A stretch of DNA of 64,000 bases, taken from assembly GCF_039539965.1 (NCBI RefSeq), contig NZ_BAABED010000001.1, positions 4,464,001 to 4,528,000 on the forward strand, written 5' to 3'. The notes under the pieces were generated by a model. That model did no database searches, was not told where the DNA came from, and saw only the letters and a list, made by a program, of their open reading frames with translations. Source of the DNA: Arthrobacter methylotrophus (GTDB lineage: Bacteria > Actinomycetota > Actinomycetes > Actinomycetales > Micrococcaceae). Of this stretch, positions 8,236-20,861 are shown piece after piece (position 1 is the stretch's first letter; each line of letters opens with the position of its first letter). The translations under genes and the position numbers were made by a program.

Positions 8236-8247
8236 GTTATCGATAAC
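8236..8247. promoter_or_regulatory. LacI-type operator palindrome
   Basis: GTTATCGATAAC is a perfect 12-base palindrome with a central CG step, the usual form of operators for LacI-family sugar regulators. It lies about 140 bases upstream of the secreted lectin protein gene. The regulator is not encoded in the window. Confidence 0.5.
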
Positions 8248-8527
8248 CTGAGATTGCTAAACCCAACTTTGAGCCCTGTTGTCCCTTCCGGTCAAGACTT
8301 CGACGAGATTCACGTATAGTGCCCGCGAAATCGCCGGGCCGCCACGGGCACGGCGGTGGCGATGAGGGATGGGCCTGTCGTTGGGAACGCCTAGGGATAT
8401 CAGACTCGATCAAGCTCGAGACCAAACGCTAAGTCAGGCGTTGCCACTCTGCTAAGAAAATTGTCGACCTGGGCGAGAATCTATCCCACGGTAGTTACAC
8501 ACTTAACAACAGGCACGTACCCACAAG

Positions 8528-8878
8528 TTATCCACAGTTGGGGAAAAGCTGTGGCTACAAAGTGGAAAACTCCCGAAACGGCGGGCTCCGGGACGGTGCA
8601 AGGGCGGCCGAACTACAACGGTGTGAGTTATTAACATTGTTGATAACCTTGTTGATATTCTGGTCTCGCCGCACGCGGCTGTGAGGTTGTCCACACATCT
8701 CCCAAAATGGCGCTTCTTATCCACATAACCACAGGCGGATCGGCGGCAGTTATCCACAGTTGTGGACACCCATCCACAGGAGAACCAACAATCCCCGCCA
8801 TCTCGCCATCTGCAACCCATCCACGACGGAACTACATGCTTGTAAGTTACGCACATTGTGGATAAATCCTGTGGAAAA
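8528..8878. promoter_or_regulatory. Dense DnaA-box cluster, oriC-like
   Basis: Five perfect TT(A/G)TCCACA boxes are present: 8528-8536, 8687-8695, 8717-8725, 8750-8758 (plus strand) and 8857-8865 (minus strand). Looser copies are at 8761-8769, 8770-8778 and 8870-8878. An AT-rich stretch with repeated TTGTTGATA sits at about 8627-8660, beside the boxes, as an unwinding element would. The canonical dnaA-dnaN origin has fewer perfect boxes. Function (auxiliary origin, titration locus or origin remnant) is inferred. Confidence 0.65.
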
Positions 8879-9104
8879 CCTTCACCGGGGCCTTCATGGC
8901 CCTCGCCGATCCTGGTGATCGCAGATGCTTGCGCGACTGGCGTTGGGCGACGCTACTGTCAACGAAATCGCTCAGGCATTCACGGTGCCCCAAAACCATT
9001 CCAAGTACTTCCAGGTCAAATGATTGGGTCCGCGTCCCTTGGAAATGCGTCTAGAGTCCTACGACGCATGAACCGCCGCAGCGCCCGCTACACAGCCTGA
9101 GACG

Positions 9105-9130
9105 CGGCACAAGCCAGCGGCACAAGCCAG
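9105..9130. repeat. Two tandem 13-base repeats
   Basis: CGGCACAAGCCAG occurs twice head to tail (9105-9117 and 9118-9130) just before the rhomboid gene end. No function is apparent. Confidence 0.6.
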
Positions 9131-9202
9131 CCGCATGGACAAGGGCATCACGGAGTCAATGGATCGTTTGGAGGCACTCCGGGGATAAATGCGCCTGGAG
9201 TA

Positions 9203-9222
9203 AAACGCGGTGGGAAGCGTTT
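9203..9222 (-). terminator. Possible terminator of the rhomboid operon
   Basis: On the minus strand, AAACGC pairs with GCGTTT around an 8-base loop and is followed by a short T-run. It overlaps the rhomboid stop codon. The stem is short. Confidence 0.4.
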
Positions 9223-10090
9223 AGCCTGCCGTGACCCGGAAGATGGTAGCCAGTACCAGAATCGCGGCCACAAGAGCCATGCCGCCAGCCTGCAGCAATG
9301 CTCGGCGCGGTCCGCGCGGAGCAAAGGCAATCACGACGGCACACAAGCCACCCGTAATCAGGCCACCAAGGTGGGCCTGCCAAGCGATTCCAGGCACAAC
9401 GAAGCCGATGACGCCGTTGATGGCAATAAGGATCCACAGTTGCCGGGTGTCTCCGCCGCGCCGGCTCTGGACCACCAGCAATGCGCCAAAGAGACCGAAG
9501 ATCGCACCGGAAGCACCTTCCACACCGGTGGGAGGCAGGATAGGCGTCAGCAGCAGGAAACCAACGGAGCCGCCGATGGCTGACAACAGATAAACAGCCA
9601 GGAAGCGGATACGTCCTAGCACGGGCTCAAGCACCTGGCCGAAGATCCAGAGCATGTACATGTTGAGCCCGATGTGCAGGACAAAACCTTGGGAGTGGAC
9701 AAAAGCGGACGTCAGCATCCGCCAAGGTTCGAATGCCCCAAACTGCGGGGTGGCGTAAACGGATGCGAAGGCGAGTTGATTCTCCACGACATCGCCGGGG
9801 ATCAGCCACTGCAGGATGTACACCAGGACGCACAATCCGATAAGCACGTACGTCGCCAGCGGACGGCCAGTCGCAATGGCGCCGCCATAAGCGGAACGCA
9901 TGGCCGGCGTCGAACGCTTCATTTCATTGACGCAATCAATGCACTGGAACCCGACGGCGGCTGCCCGCTGGCATTCGGGGCATGCAGGACGCCCGCAACG
10001 CTGGCACCGCACATAGGAGGGCCTGTCCGGGTGCCTGGGGCACACCGGAATGCCTGCGGACGGCTCTGCCGCCGGGATTCCATAACTCAT
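9221..10090 (-). CDS. Rhomboid-family intramembrane serine protease with N-terminal zinc-binding domain
   Basis: A 289-residue membrane protease that cleaves transmembrane substrates. The catalytic serine lies in GASGAIFG (about residue 196) and the catalytic histidine in AWQAHLGGLITG (about 242); HIGLNMYMLW supplies the conserved His/Asn of TM2. About six to seven hydrophobic spans follow residue 75. The N terminus (residues about 17-55) has a B-box-like cysteine/histidine pattern: CPRHP, CQRCG, CPEC, CIDC. It sits 21 bases downstream of the cyclophilin gene on the same strand. This pair next to the gyrA-tRNA block is common in actinobacteria. Confidence 0.92.
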   Translation of the reverse strand: MSYGIPAAEPSAGIPVCPRHPDRPSYVRCQRCGRPACPECQRAAAVGFQCIDCVNEMKRSTPAMRSAYGGAIATGRPLATYVLIGLCVLVYILQWLIPGDVVENQLAFASVYATPQFGAFEPWRMLTSAFVHSQGFVLHIGLNMYMLWIFGQVLEPVLGRIRFLAVYLLSAIGGSVGFLLLTPILPPTGVEGASGAIFGLFGALLVVQSRRGGDTRQLWILIAINGVIGFVVPGIAWQAHLGGLITGGLCAVVIAFAPRGPRRALLQAGGMALVAAILVLATIFRVTAG

Positions 10091-10111
10091 ATGCTGCTTA
10101 GACTCCGGGGA

Positions 10112-10654
10112 TCAGAGCTGGACAATGTCAATGCTGTTGATGACCACGTCTTCGACAGGGCGGTCGCCCATACCGGTGCGGACAGCCTCGATGGCGTCGA
10201 CGACCTTCTTGGACTCTTCGTCGGCAACCTCACCGAAGATGGAGTGCTTGCCGTAGAGCCAGTCAGTGTTGACCGTGGTGATGAAGAACTGGGAACCGTT
10301 GGTGCCCTTGCCCATCTGGACGCCGGCGTTCGCCATGGCCAGCTTGTAGGGTGCGTTGAAGTTCAGTTCCGGATGGATCTCGTCGTCGAACTTGTAGCCC
10401 GGACCGCCGATGCCGCGGCCGAGGGGATCGCCGCCCTGGATCATGAAGTCTTTGATGATGCGGTGGAAAATGGTGCCGTCGTACAACGGGGTACCGGTCT
10501 TGTCTTCGCCGGTCTCCGGGTGCGTCCAGGACTTTTCGCCGGTGGCCAGGCCAACGAAGTTGGCGACCGTCTTGGGCGCATGGTTGCCGAAGAGGTCAAT
10601 CACGATATCGCCGAGGCTCGTGTGGAAAGTTGCTTTTGCGGTTGCGATGGTCAT
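10112..10654 (-). CDS. ppiA: Peptidyl-prolyl cis-trans isomerase, cyclophilin type
   Basis: A 180-residue cytoplasmic cyclophilin catalysing proline isomerisation. Typical blocks are YDGTIFHRIIKDFMIQGGDP (active-site Arg in FHRI), LAMANAG, NGSQFFITT and the C-terminal HSIFGEV. There is no signal peptide. It lies immediately upstream of the rhomboid protease gene and is probably co-transcribed with it. The position near gyrA matches ppiA of mycobacteria. Confidence 0.93.
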   Translation of the reverse strand: MTIATAKATFHTSLGDIVIDLFGNHAPKTVANFVGLATGEKSWTHPETGEDKTGTPLYDGTIFHRIIKDFMIQGGDPLGRGIGGPGYKFDDEIHPELNFNAPYKLAMANAGVQMGKGTNGSQFFITTVNTDWLYGKHSIFGEVADEESKKVVDAIEAVRTGMGDRPVEDVVINSIDIVQL

Positions 10655-10806
10655 AGCGCCATTCTTTCATGCAGGGTCAACGCCGAGCCCGCCAGGAAGG
10701 CTGTTCCGCGCTCGGTGAAATCTTCCATCAATCCGCCGGATGAATAGCCGGTGCCGGTCAAGCGACGTAGGCTAACAACAAACGAGCATGTTATCGGGAG
10801 GTAGTT

Positions 10807-11829
10807 GTGAAGAAATCAGACCGGATTGCCCGCGAACTTGAACACACCGTCGTCAACGGTGTGGAGAATGCCAAGGACTGGGCGACGCCGCGAGTCGAAG
10901 CAGCCGTGAACTGGGCGGTTCCCCGTATCCAGCACGGTATCGACACCGCTTCACCGAAGCTCCAGGAAGGCCTGAAGTCGGCTGCGCACAACCTCGCTGA
11001 CGGCGTTGCCACCGTCACGCCGCGGCTCCAGGAAGGCTTGGCGAACCTCGCGCCAAAGATCCACGACGCCGTTGAGGACGCCTCGCCCAGGATCCAGGAT
11101 GCCCTTAACAAGGCCACGCCAGCGCTCGGCCACGCCAGGGACAAGGTTGTTGAGGAATATCTTCCCAAGCTCTCCGAGCAACTCGGACAAGCCTCGGGAG
11201 TTGTCCATCAGGCGCTTGAGAACGCACCCGCGCAGGTGGATGCCGTCGCCCAGAAGCTGGTGGACTCGGGAGTGGTGCACAACCTGCAGGAGCAGGCACA
11301 GGCCACCGCGGCACAGCTGAAGGCCGCGGCCGGGGAAGCAACGAAAACAGTCTCGAAGGAACTCGCCAAGAGTAAAAAGCCCAAGAAGCGCGGGCTTCTG
11401 ATCTTCACGGTTGTGACAGCAGCCGTCGCAGCCGGAGTCGCTGCGTGGAGGGCCAGCCGCCCGGTGGAGGACCCATGGAAGACCCCGGTCCCGGTGACTC
11501 ACTCTTCGTCTCCGGCAGCCGCGGCGGCCGACAAAGTCGGCGACGCAGCAGTCAAGGCCAACGAAGCCGCCGCCAAGGTCGCGGACACGGTTGACGGCGT
11601 GGCTGTCAAGGTAGCTGACACCGCCGAGGCCGCAGCCGAAAAAGCCGCACACGTCGTCGAGGAAGCCAAGGAGGCCGCCGCTAAGGTCGCGACCGATGCC
11701 AAGACCGCGGTAAAGAACATCGCCGCAAGCCTCCACAAGGACGAGACCGGCAAGCACGAGGCCGGCAAGGACGAGGCCGCCACGGACGAGGGCGCCACGG
11801 ACGATGCCGGCAAGCACGAGGCTTCATAA
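10807..11829 (+). CDS. Amphipathic helical-repeat protein with one membrane span (LEA/apolipoprotein-like)
   Basis: I recognise no enzyme family in this 340-residue protein. Residues 1-190 contain degenerate repeats of about 14-16 residues with a recurring pattern: (A/S)P(R/K)(I/L)Q(E/D)(G/A)L (for example SPKLQEGL, TPRLQEGL, SPRIQDAL). One membrane span follows (about residues 197-217, after KKPKKRG). The C-terminal half (about 230-325) is Ala/Lys/Glu-rich helix of LEA type and ends in a charged Asp/Glu/Lys/His tail. The start is a GTG with GGGAGGT upstream. It may be a membrane-anchored stress or envelope protein, judging by composition only. A strong terminator follows directly. Confidence 0.8.
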   Translation: MKKSDRIARELEHTVVNGVENAKDWATPRVEAAVNWAVPRIQHGIDTASPKLQEGLKSAAHNLADGVATVTPRLQEGLANLAPKIHDAVEDASPRIQDALNKATPALGHARDKVVEEYLPKLSEQLGQASGVVHQALENAPAQVDAVAQKLVDSGVVHNLQEQAQATAAQLKAAAGEATKTVSKELAKSKKPKKRGLLIFTVVTAAVAAGVAAWRASRPVEDPWKTPVPVTHSSSPAAAAADKVGDAAVKANEAAAKVADTVDGVAVKVADTAEAAAEKAAHVVEEAKEAAAKVATDAKTAVKNIAASLHKDETGKHEAGKDEAATDEGATDDAGKHEAS

Positions 11830-11845
11830 GTCGCGTTCGCTCCGC

Positions 11846-11881
11846 ATTGAAGGGATTCCGGTTCGCCGGGGTCCCTTCAAT
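11846..11881 (+). terminator. Intrinsic terminator after the helical-repeat gene
   Basis: The arms ATTGAAGGG and CCCTTCAAT enclose an inner CCGG-TTCG-CCGG stem, followed by TGTTT. It also shows that the next gene must start downstream of it. Confidence 0.75.
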
Positions 11882-11939
11882 TGTTTGGCCATTTGTCACC
11901 GGAGCCTTCCTCGAGAAACACCGCCCTGATGTTAGATTG

Positions 11940-12827
11940 ATGGGGATGCAAGCCGATAGATCTTTCGTAGATGCAGTCACTAACGCAGCCGTCGTACCCG
12001 TGAAGCCGAGCGTTTCTATCGTCATCCCGGCTTACAACGAGGAAGGCGTCATCCGGCAATGCCTGATCGCTGCCGTTTACCAGTCCGTACCTGCCGACGA
12101 GATCATCGTCGTGGACAACATGTCCAAGGACCGCACTGCGGAAATCGTCCGGCAAATGCAGCAGGAATACCCGGAGAGCCCCATCATCCTGCTAAGCCAG
12201 GACAAGACCCAGGGACTCATTCCCACCCGCAACTTCGGCCTCAATAGCGCGACATCGGATGTCCTGGGCAGAATCGACGCCGATTCCGTCCTGGAACCCG
12301 ACTGGGTCGAGCAGGTCCAGAAGTCCTTCGCCGATCCCTCCGTGCAAGCGGCCACGGGTCCTGTGGTCTACTACGACATGCCCATGCGTCGGTTCGGGCT
12401 CAAAGCCGACGACAAGATGCGCCAACTCATGCTTCGGCTTGCGAAGCACCAGTACCACTTTCTTTTTGGTTCGAACATGGCGCTTCGCCGTTCAGCGTGG
12501 GAAACCATCCGTGACGAGACCTGCCTGGATGAGAAGGACGAAATGCACGAGGACATCGATCTGTCCCTGCACCTGGCAGACCACGATCTCAGGGTGCAGT
12601 ACTGGCCGCAGATGGTCTCCGGGATGTCGGCCCGCAGGCTCGAGGATTCGCCGCGAGACTATCGCTACTACGTGACCCGCTTCGACCGAACCTACAAAGC
12701 CCACAACGTGAAGAAAATGGCACTGAAGGCTCCCATGGTGGTGTTCTTCTCGGTCTATTTCCCGGCCAAGCTGCTCCGCGCCATACACGCAGCCAACGCA
12801 CCCCAGGGCCGCCGCGGCGGCCTATAG
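11940..12827 (+). CDS. Glycosyltransferase family 2 protein
   Basis: An inverting GT-A glycosyltransferase of about 295 residues. VSIVIPAYNEEGVIRQCL opens the nucleotide-binding fold, DNMSKDRT is the first acidic motif, GRIDADS is the DXD metal site, and the later acidic block EDIDLSLHLADH supplies the likely catalytic base. The family includes hyaluronan- and mannosyl-type synthases; no substrate can be given. The open frame extends upstream to 11847, but that lies inside the terminator hairpin. A TTAGAT -10-like hexamer a few bases before 11940 suggests a leaderless or nearly leaderless transcript from the ATG at 11940 or 11946. It is convergent with the EamA gene. Confidence 0.87.
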   Translation: MGMQADRSFVDAVTNAAVVPVKPSVSIVIPAYNEEGVIRQCLIAAVYQSVPADEIIVVDNMSKDRTAEIVRQMQQEYPESPIILLSQDKTQGLIPTRNFGLNSATSDVLGRIDADSVLEPDWVEQVQKSFADPSVQAATGPVVYYDMPMRRFGLKADDKMRQLMLRLAKHQYHFLFGSNMALRRSAWETIRDETCLDEKDEMHEDIDLSLHLADHDLRVQYWPQMVSGMSARRLEDSPRDYRYYVTRFDRTYKAHNVKKMALKAPMVVFFSVYFPAKLLRAIHAANAPQGRRGGL

Positions 12828-12871
12828 CATCGTCGGCCGCCGTACGACCTCACCCGGCGATAGCCATCAGC

Positions 12872-13789
12872 TCAGTCTGTCCCGAGTTCGGCGATCTGGC
12901 CGTCGCCTCGAACCGCTTCTCCCTTGCCGCGCCGTTGACCGGCAACGACGACGGCCAGCCCGCCCAGGATCAAGGCGAGCCCCGCGTATGTCCCCGCAGG
13001 CAGCTTCTCATGCAGGAAAATCGCCGCGAGAAGTGCTGCCCCCGGGATCTCCAGCAGGATGATCATCGAGACCAACAGCGGGCTCATGGTGGCCAGGAGA
13101 TGGTTGAAGGCCGTGTGGCCCACAAGTTGTGCGCATACGGTGATGGCCACTATCCCCACCCAGCCGCCGGCGTCGAACCCTACAAGGGGCTGACCGCCCG
13201 CGAAGGCAAGGATAGCTACAATGGCCGCACAGATCCCGTAGCAAAGCGTTGTGTACGTTCCAGTGCGCATGCTCTGGCGGGCCTTCCCCCCGGCCAAGGT
13301 GTACAGGCCGGCCAACGCGCCGCCGGCGAGGGCCAGGACGTCACCGAGGAAAGCTTTTGGAGAAGATCCCATATCGAAGCCCGTGATGGCCGCAACCCCG
13401 CCCAACGCGATGCCAAGTCCCACCAGGACCGGCCAACGGTGCCGAGTCCCCCGAAAGAGCTGGAAGACGGCGATCCACGCCGACTGCAGGCAGACCAAGG
13501 CTGTAGCGGCAGCAACTGACGTCAACTGAAGCGCCGTGATGAAACACGCGAAGTGGAAGGCCAGCGCCACTGCCGCGACGGAGGACCACATGAATTCGCT
13601 GCGGGTGATCTTACGGAACTGGCGGGGTTCGCGGATCAGGACCGGCGAAGCCATGACGACGGCGGCGATGGCGTTGCGCCAGAAGGCGATGGCCAGCGCC
13701 GTGACGGAGGTGGCGCCGAGTGTTCCTGCGATGAGAGGTCCGGATGATGCGACGCCGAGCACGCCCAAAGCAGCAACAATGAAGTTCAC
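12872..13789 (-). CDS. EamA/DMT-family transporter
   Basis: A 305-residue membrane protein with about ten spans in two repeated EamA halves, typical of drug/metabolite or amino-acid exporters. FWRNAIAAVVMASPVL lies in the first half and GWVGIVAITVCAQLVGHTAFNHLL followed by LLEIPGAALLAAIFLHEKLP in the second half. The start is GTG. The C terminus is a short charged tail. The gene stands alone between the glycosyltransferase (convergent) and tRNA-Ala. No substrate can be inferred. Confidence 0.88.
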   Translation of the reverse strand: MNFIVAALGVLGVASSGPLIAGTLGATSVTALAIAFWRNAIAAVVMASPVLIREPRQFRKITRSEFMWSSVAAVALAFHFACFITALQLTSVAAATALVCLQSAWIAVFQLFRGTRHRWPVLVGLGIALGGVAAITGFDMGSSPKAFLGDVLALAGGALAGLYTLAGGKARQSMRTGTYTTLCYGICAAIVAILAFAGGQPLVGFDAGGWVGIVAITVCAQLVGHTAFNHLLATMSPLLVSMIILLEIPGAALLAAIFLHEKLPAGTYAGLALILGGLAVVVAGQRRGKGEAVRGDGQIAELGTD

Positions 13790-13818
13790 ATTTCAACCTT
13801 AGTGCGACGGTTAAAGCG

Positions 13819-13850
13819 AAGAGTCCCGGTCATTTCTGACCGGGACTCTT
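13819..13850 (-). terminator. Terminator after tRNA-Ala
   Basis: A perfect 14-base stem (13819-13832 with 13837-13850) and a 4-base loop directly downstream of tRNA-Ala on the minus strand. It also lies just upstream of the EamA start, so transcription from the tRNA probably ends here. Confidence 0.8.
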
Positions 13851-13855
13851 TCTTA

Positions 13856-13931
13856 TGGTGGAGGCACGGGGACTCGAACCCCGAACCCCCTGCTTGCAAA
13901 GCAGGTGCGCTACCAATTGCGCCATGCCCCC
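13856..13931 (-). tRNA. tRNA-Ala (anticodon TGC)
   Basis: On the minus strand the cloverleaf begins GGGGGCATGGCGCAATTGG. The acceptor stem pairs GGGGGCA with TGCCTCC, the anticodon loop is CTTTGCAAG with TGC, and the T loop is GGTTCGAGTCC. The 3' CCA is encoded (13856-13858). Confidence 0.95.
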
Positions 13932-14001
13932 ATAAGAAGCAACCCGTCCATACTACCCCAAGTCCTTTGATGGTATTACCATCTCCAGGCTGGGCGCTGG
14001 G

Positions 14002-14118
14002 CTAGTCAACCGTGTCGGTTGCCTTGCTCCACACTGCTTTCCGGGCTTCGGATTCCTGCGCTTTTTTGTAGAGAACGACGCCTGCGATCGCCGCTGCAAC
14101 TATGAGCAACTTCTTCAC
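14002..14118 (-). CDS. DLW-39 family mini-protein
   Basis: A 38-residue protein starting at the GTG at 14118: MKKLLIVAAAIAGVVLYKK, then a charged tail ending TDTVD. It has one short hydrophobic helix. The family is known in actinobacteria as a very small conserved protein encoded beside the tRNA genes downstream of gyrA, which is exactly its position here between tRNA-Ile and tRNA-Ala. Its function is unknown. Identification rests on the N-terminal motif, the length and the location. Confidence 0.8.
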   Translation of the reverse strand: MKKLLIVAAAIAGVVLYKKAQESEARKAVWSKATDTVD

Positions 14119-14175
14119 ATGCACCCCGTTCCGGTCCAGTTTCCTGAACCCTTTGCGAAACCTGCGCAGGTTCCG

Positions 14176-14249
14176 TGGGCGTACCAGGACTTGAACCTGG
14201 GACCTCTTCGTTATCAGCGAAGCGCTCTAACCGCCTGAGCTATACGCCC
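14176..14249 (-). tRNA. tRNA-Ile (anticodon GAT)
   Basis: On the minus strand the gene begins GGGCGTATAGCTCAGG and its acceptor stem pairs with TACGCCC. The anticodon loop is CTGATAACG with GAT, and the T loop is GGTTCAAGTCC. The CCA end is not encoded. Confidence 0.95.
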
Positions 14250-14362
14250 CGATACCTCTTCGGGCCGAGACATGACTTTACAGCACATCCCGGCCCGATC
14301 TCAAATCGAGGTATTTTCACCACTGTTTTCCAGTGGTTTCCCCCTATTTCAGGCCACTTAGG

Positions 14363-15030
14363 CTAGTCGTCGGTGAGGGTCACGCCAATGCCGCCAACGA
14401 GTGTTGCTGAAATGTTATAGAGCACAGCACTCAACATCGAGAGGGCAGTCAGCAAGACAACATTCACCACGGCAATGATGGTGGCAAAGGAAGCGACCTG
14501 TCCCAGGGAAGCGACCTTCTTCAGTTCAAAACCACCGCTTTCCGAACCTGCCAGGGTGCCCAAGAGGCTGTCCACTTGGTTGAAAATCCCGGTAAGGTCC
14601 AGAACAGTCCAAAGAACGATCGCGGCAATCACCGTGACGATGCCCAATGCGACGGACAGCAGGAACGCCATCTTCAGCACCGACCAGGGATCAACCTTGC
14701 TGACCAACAGGCGGGCACGGCGAACCTTTGCCTTCGGCGCCGGCTTCACAAGCCCTGGAGTCCCGGGAGCGGGTCGCTGGCCTTGAACGGGTCGCTGACC
14801 AGGCGCGGCGGGGCGCTGCCCTGCCGGTCGCTGCGCCCCCACTGGACGCTGCCCGGGAACGGCTGGACGCTGTCCCGGGACCCTTTCTGCGCCGGTTCCC
14901 GCTGCACCCGAGGTGGATGCTGCGGGCCGCTGCTGGGGACGGGCCGGTGCGTCTACCCGCGGAGTAGCCGACGGTTGCCGGAATCCTCCAGGGACACCCG
15001 TACTCGGCTTGGGATATGAGTCCGAATTGC

Positions 15031-15034
<4 letters not shown>
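14363..15034 (-). CDS. DUF3566 domain-containing membrane protein
   Basis: A 223-residue protein with a Pro/Arg/Gln-rich disordered N-terminal half, containing repeated QRP(A/V) units at about residues 55-90. The conserved DUF3566 membrane domain follows (about 108-223): [21 protein letters not shown], two membrane spans and the final [18 protein letters not shown]. Homologues (Rv0007 in Mycobacterium tuberculosis) always lie directly after gyrA. Here the GTG start overlaps the gyrA stop (GTGA), so the genes are coupled. Function is unknown. Confidence 0.9.
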
Positions 15035-17772
<2,738 letters not shown>

Positions 17773-17835
17773 AGTTTATGATTTCCGTTTCAGGTATATG
17801 TCAGTACTGGAATATTCCTAGGGGTTTTGAAGTCT

Positions 17836-20306
<2,471 letters not shown>

Positions 20307-20861
20307 TTACCCGTAGGTATCCCGAGGGCCCCGCCCGTTGACGCTTCGGCCGCCCTTGCGCCAGCTCGGTGCGGTGGGCGCAAGCACTTGAATGGACGTC
20401 ACCACTCCGTCTCCGAGTTCCCTTCGGAACATGTCCAAGAGGCTGGTGCTCAAGAGCCGGAGCTGTGTTGCCCACGCGGTGGAATCGCAGCGGACATGAA
20501 GCGTGGTGTCGGTGAAGCTCTCCGGAGTGCAATGCGCGGAAATTTCAGGTCCCACCAAAGCATCCCATTCCGCCATCACGGAGCCGACAGCCACGGGAGA
20601 GGTCCAACCACGTTCGGCCACGAGCCTCCCCACCACTTTTCCCAAGCCAAGGGGATCCCTGCCGCTACCGTGGAATTGGCTGAATCCGCGGGTATCGCGG
20701 ACGCCCTTGCGTTTAGGAGCGACGCCCGTCCGCGGAGCAGCCCGGCGGATTTCACCCCGCGCAGCGGCCGCTTCCCGCATCCGGTTCAGGGCCGATTGGG
20801 CAGCGTCGATCTCGTCAGGGTCCCTGCCCGGCTGGCGTCCGCCGGCGCTATCCTTCTCCAT
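20307..20861 (-). CDS. DciA-like protein (DUF721), replicative helicase loader
   Basis: A protein of about 184 residues. The N-terminal third is Arg/Ala-rich and probably disordered. The DUF721 domain (about residues 60-165) includes LGKVVGRLVAERGW, VMAEWDALVGPEISAHCTP and TLHVRCDSTAWATQLRLLS. DciA proteins help load the DnaB helicase in bacteria without DnaC. The ATG at 20861 has GGAGG 5 bases upstream and overlaps the end of recF by 14 bases, indicating coupling in the dnaN-gnd-recF-dciA order typical of the group. Confidence 0.88.
   Translation of the reverse strand: MEKDSAGGRQPGRDPDEIDAAQSALNRMREAAAARGEIRRAAPRTGVAPKRKGVRDTRGFSQFHGSGRDPLGLGKVVGRLVAERGWTSPVAVGSVMAEWDALVGPEISAHCTPESFTDTTLHVRCDSTAWATQLRLLSTSLLDMFRRELGDGVVTSIQVLAPTAPSWRKGGRSVNGRGPRDTYG

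Larger units (their letters stand above)
8097..9202. other. 1.1 kb non-coding region
   Basis: I see no convincing gene in this stretch; the short open frames have random composition. It holds the LacI-type palindrome near 8236, the DnaA-box cluster at 8528-8878 and a small tandem repeat near 9105. In many actinobacteria the crgA-pknAB-pbpA-rodA block follows the rhomboid/cyclophilin genes at this place. Confidence 0.7.
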
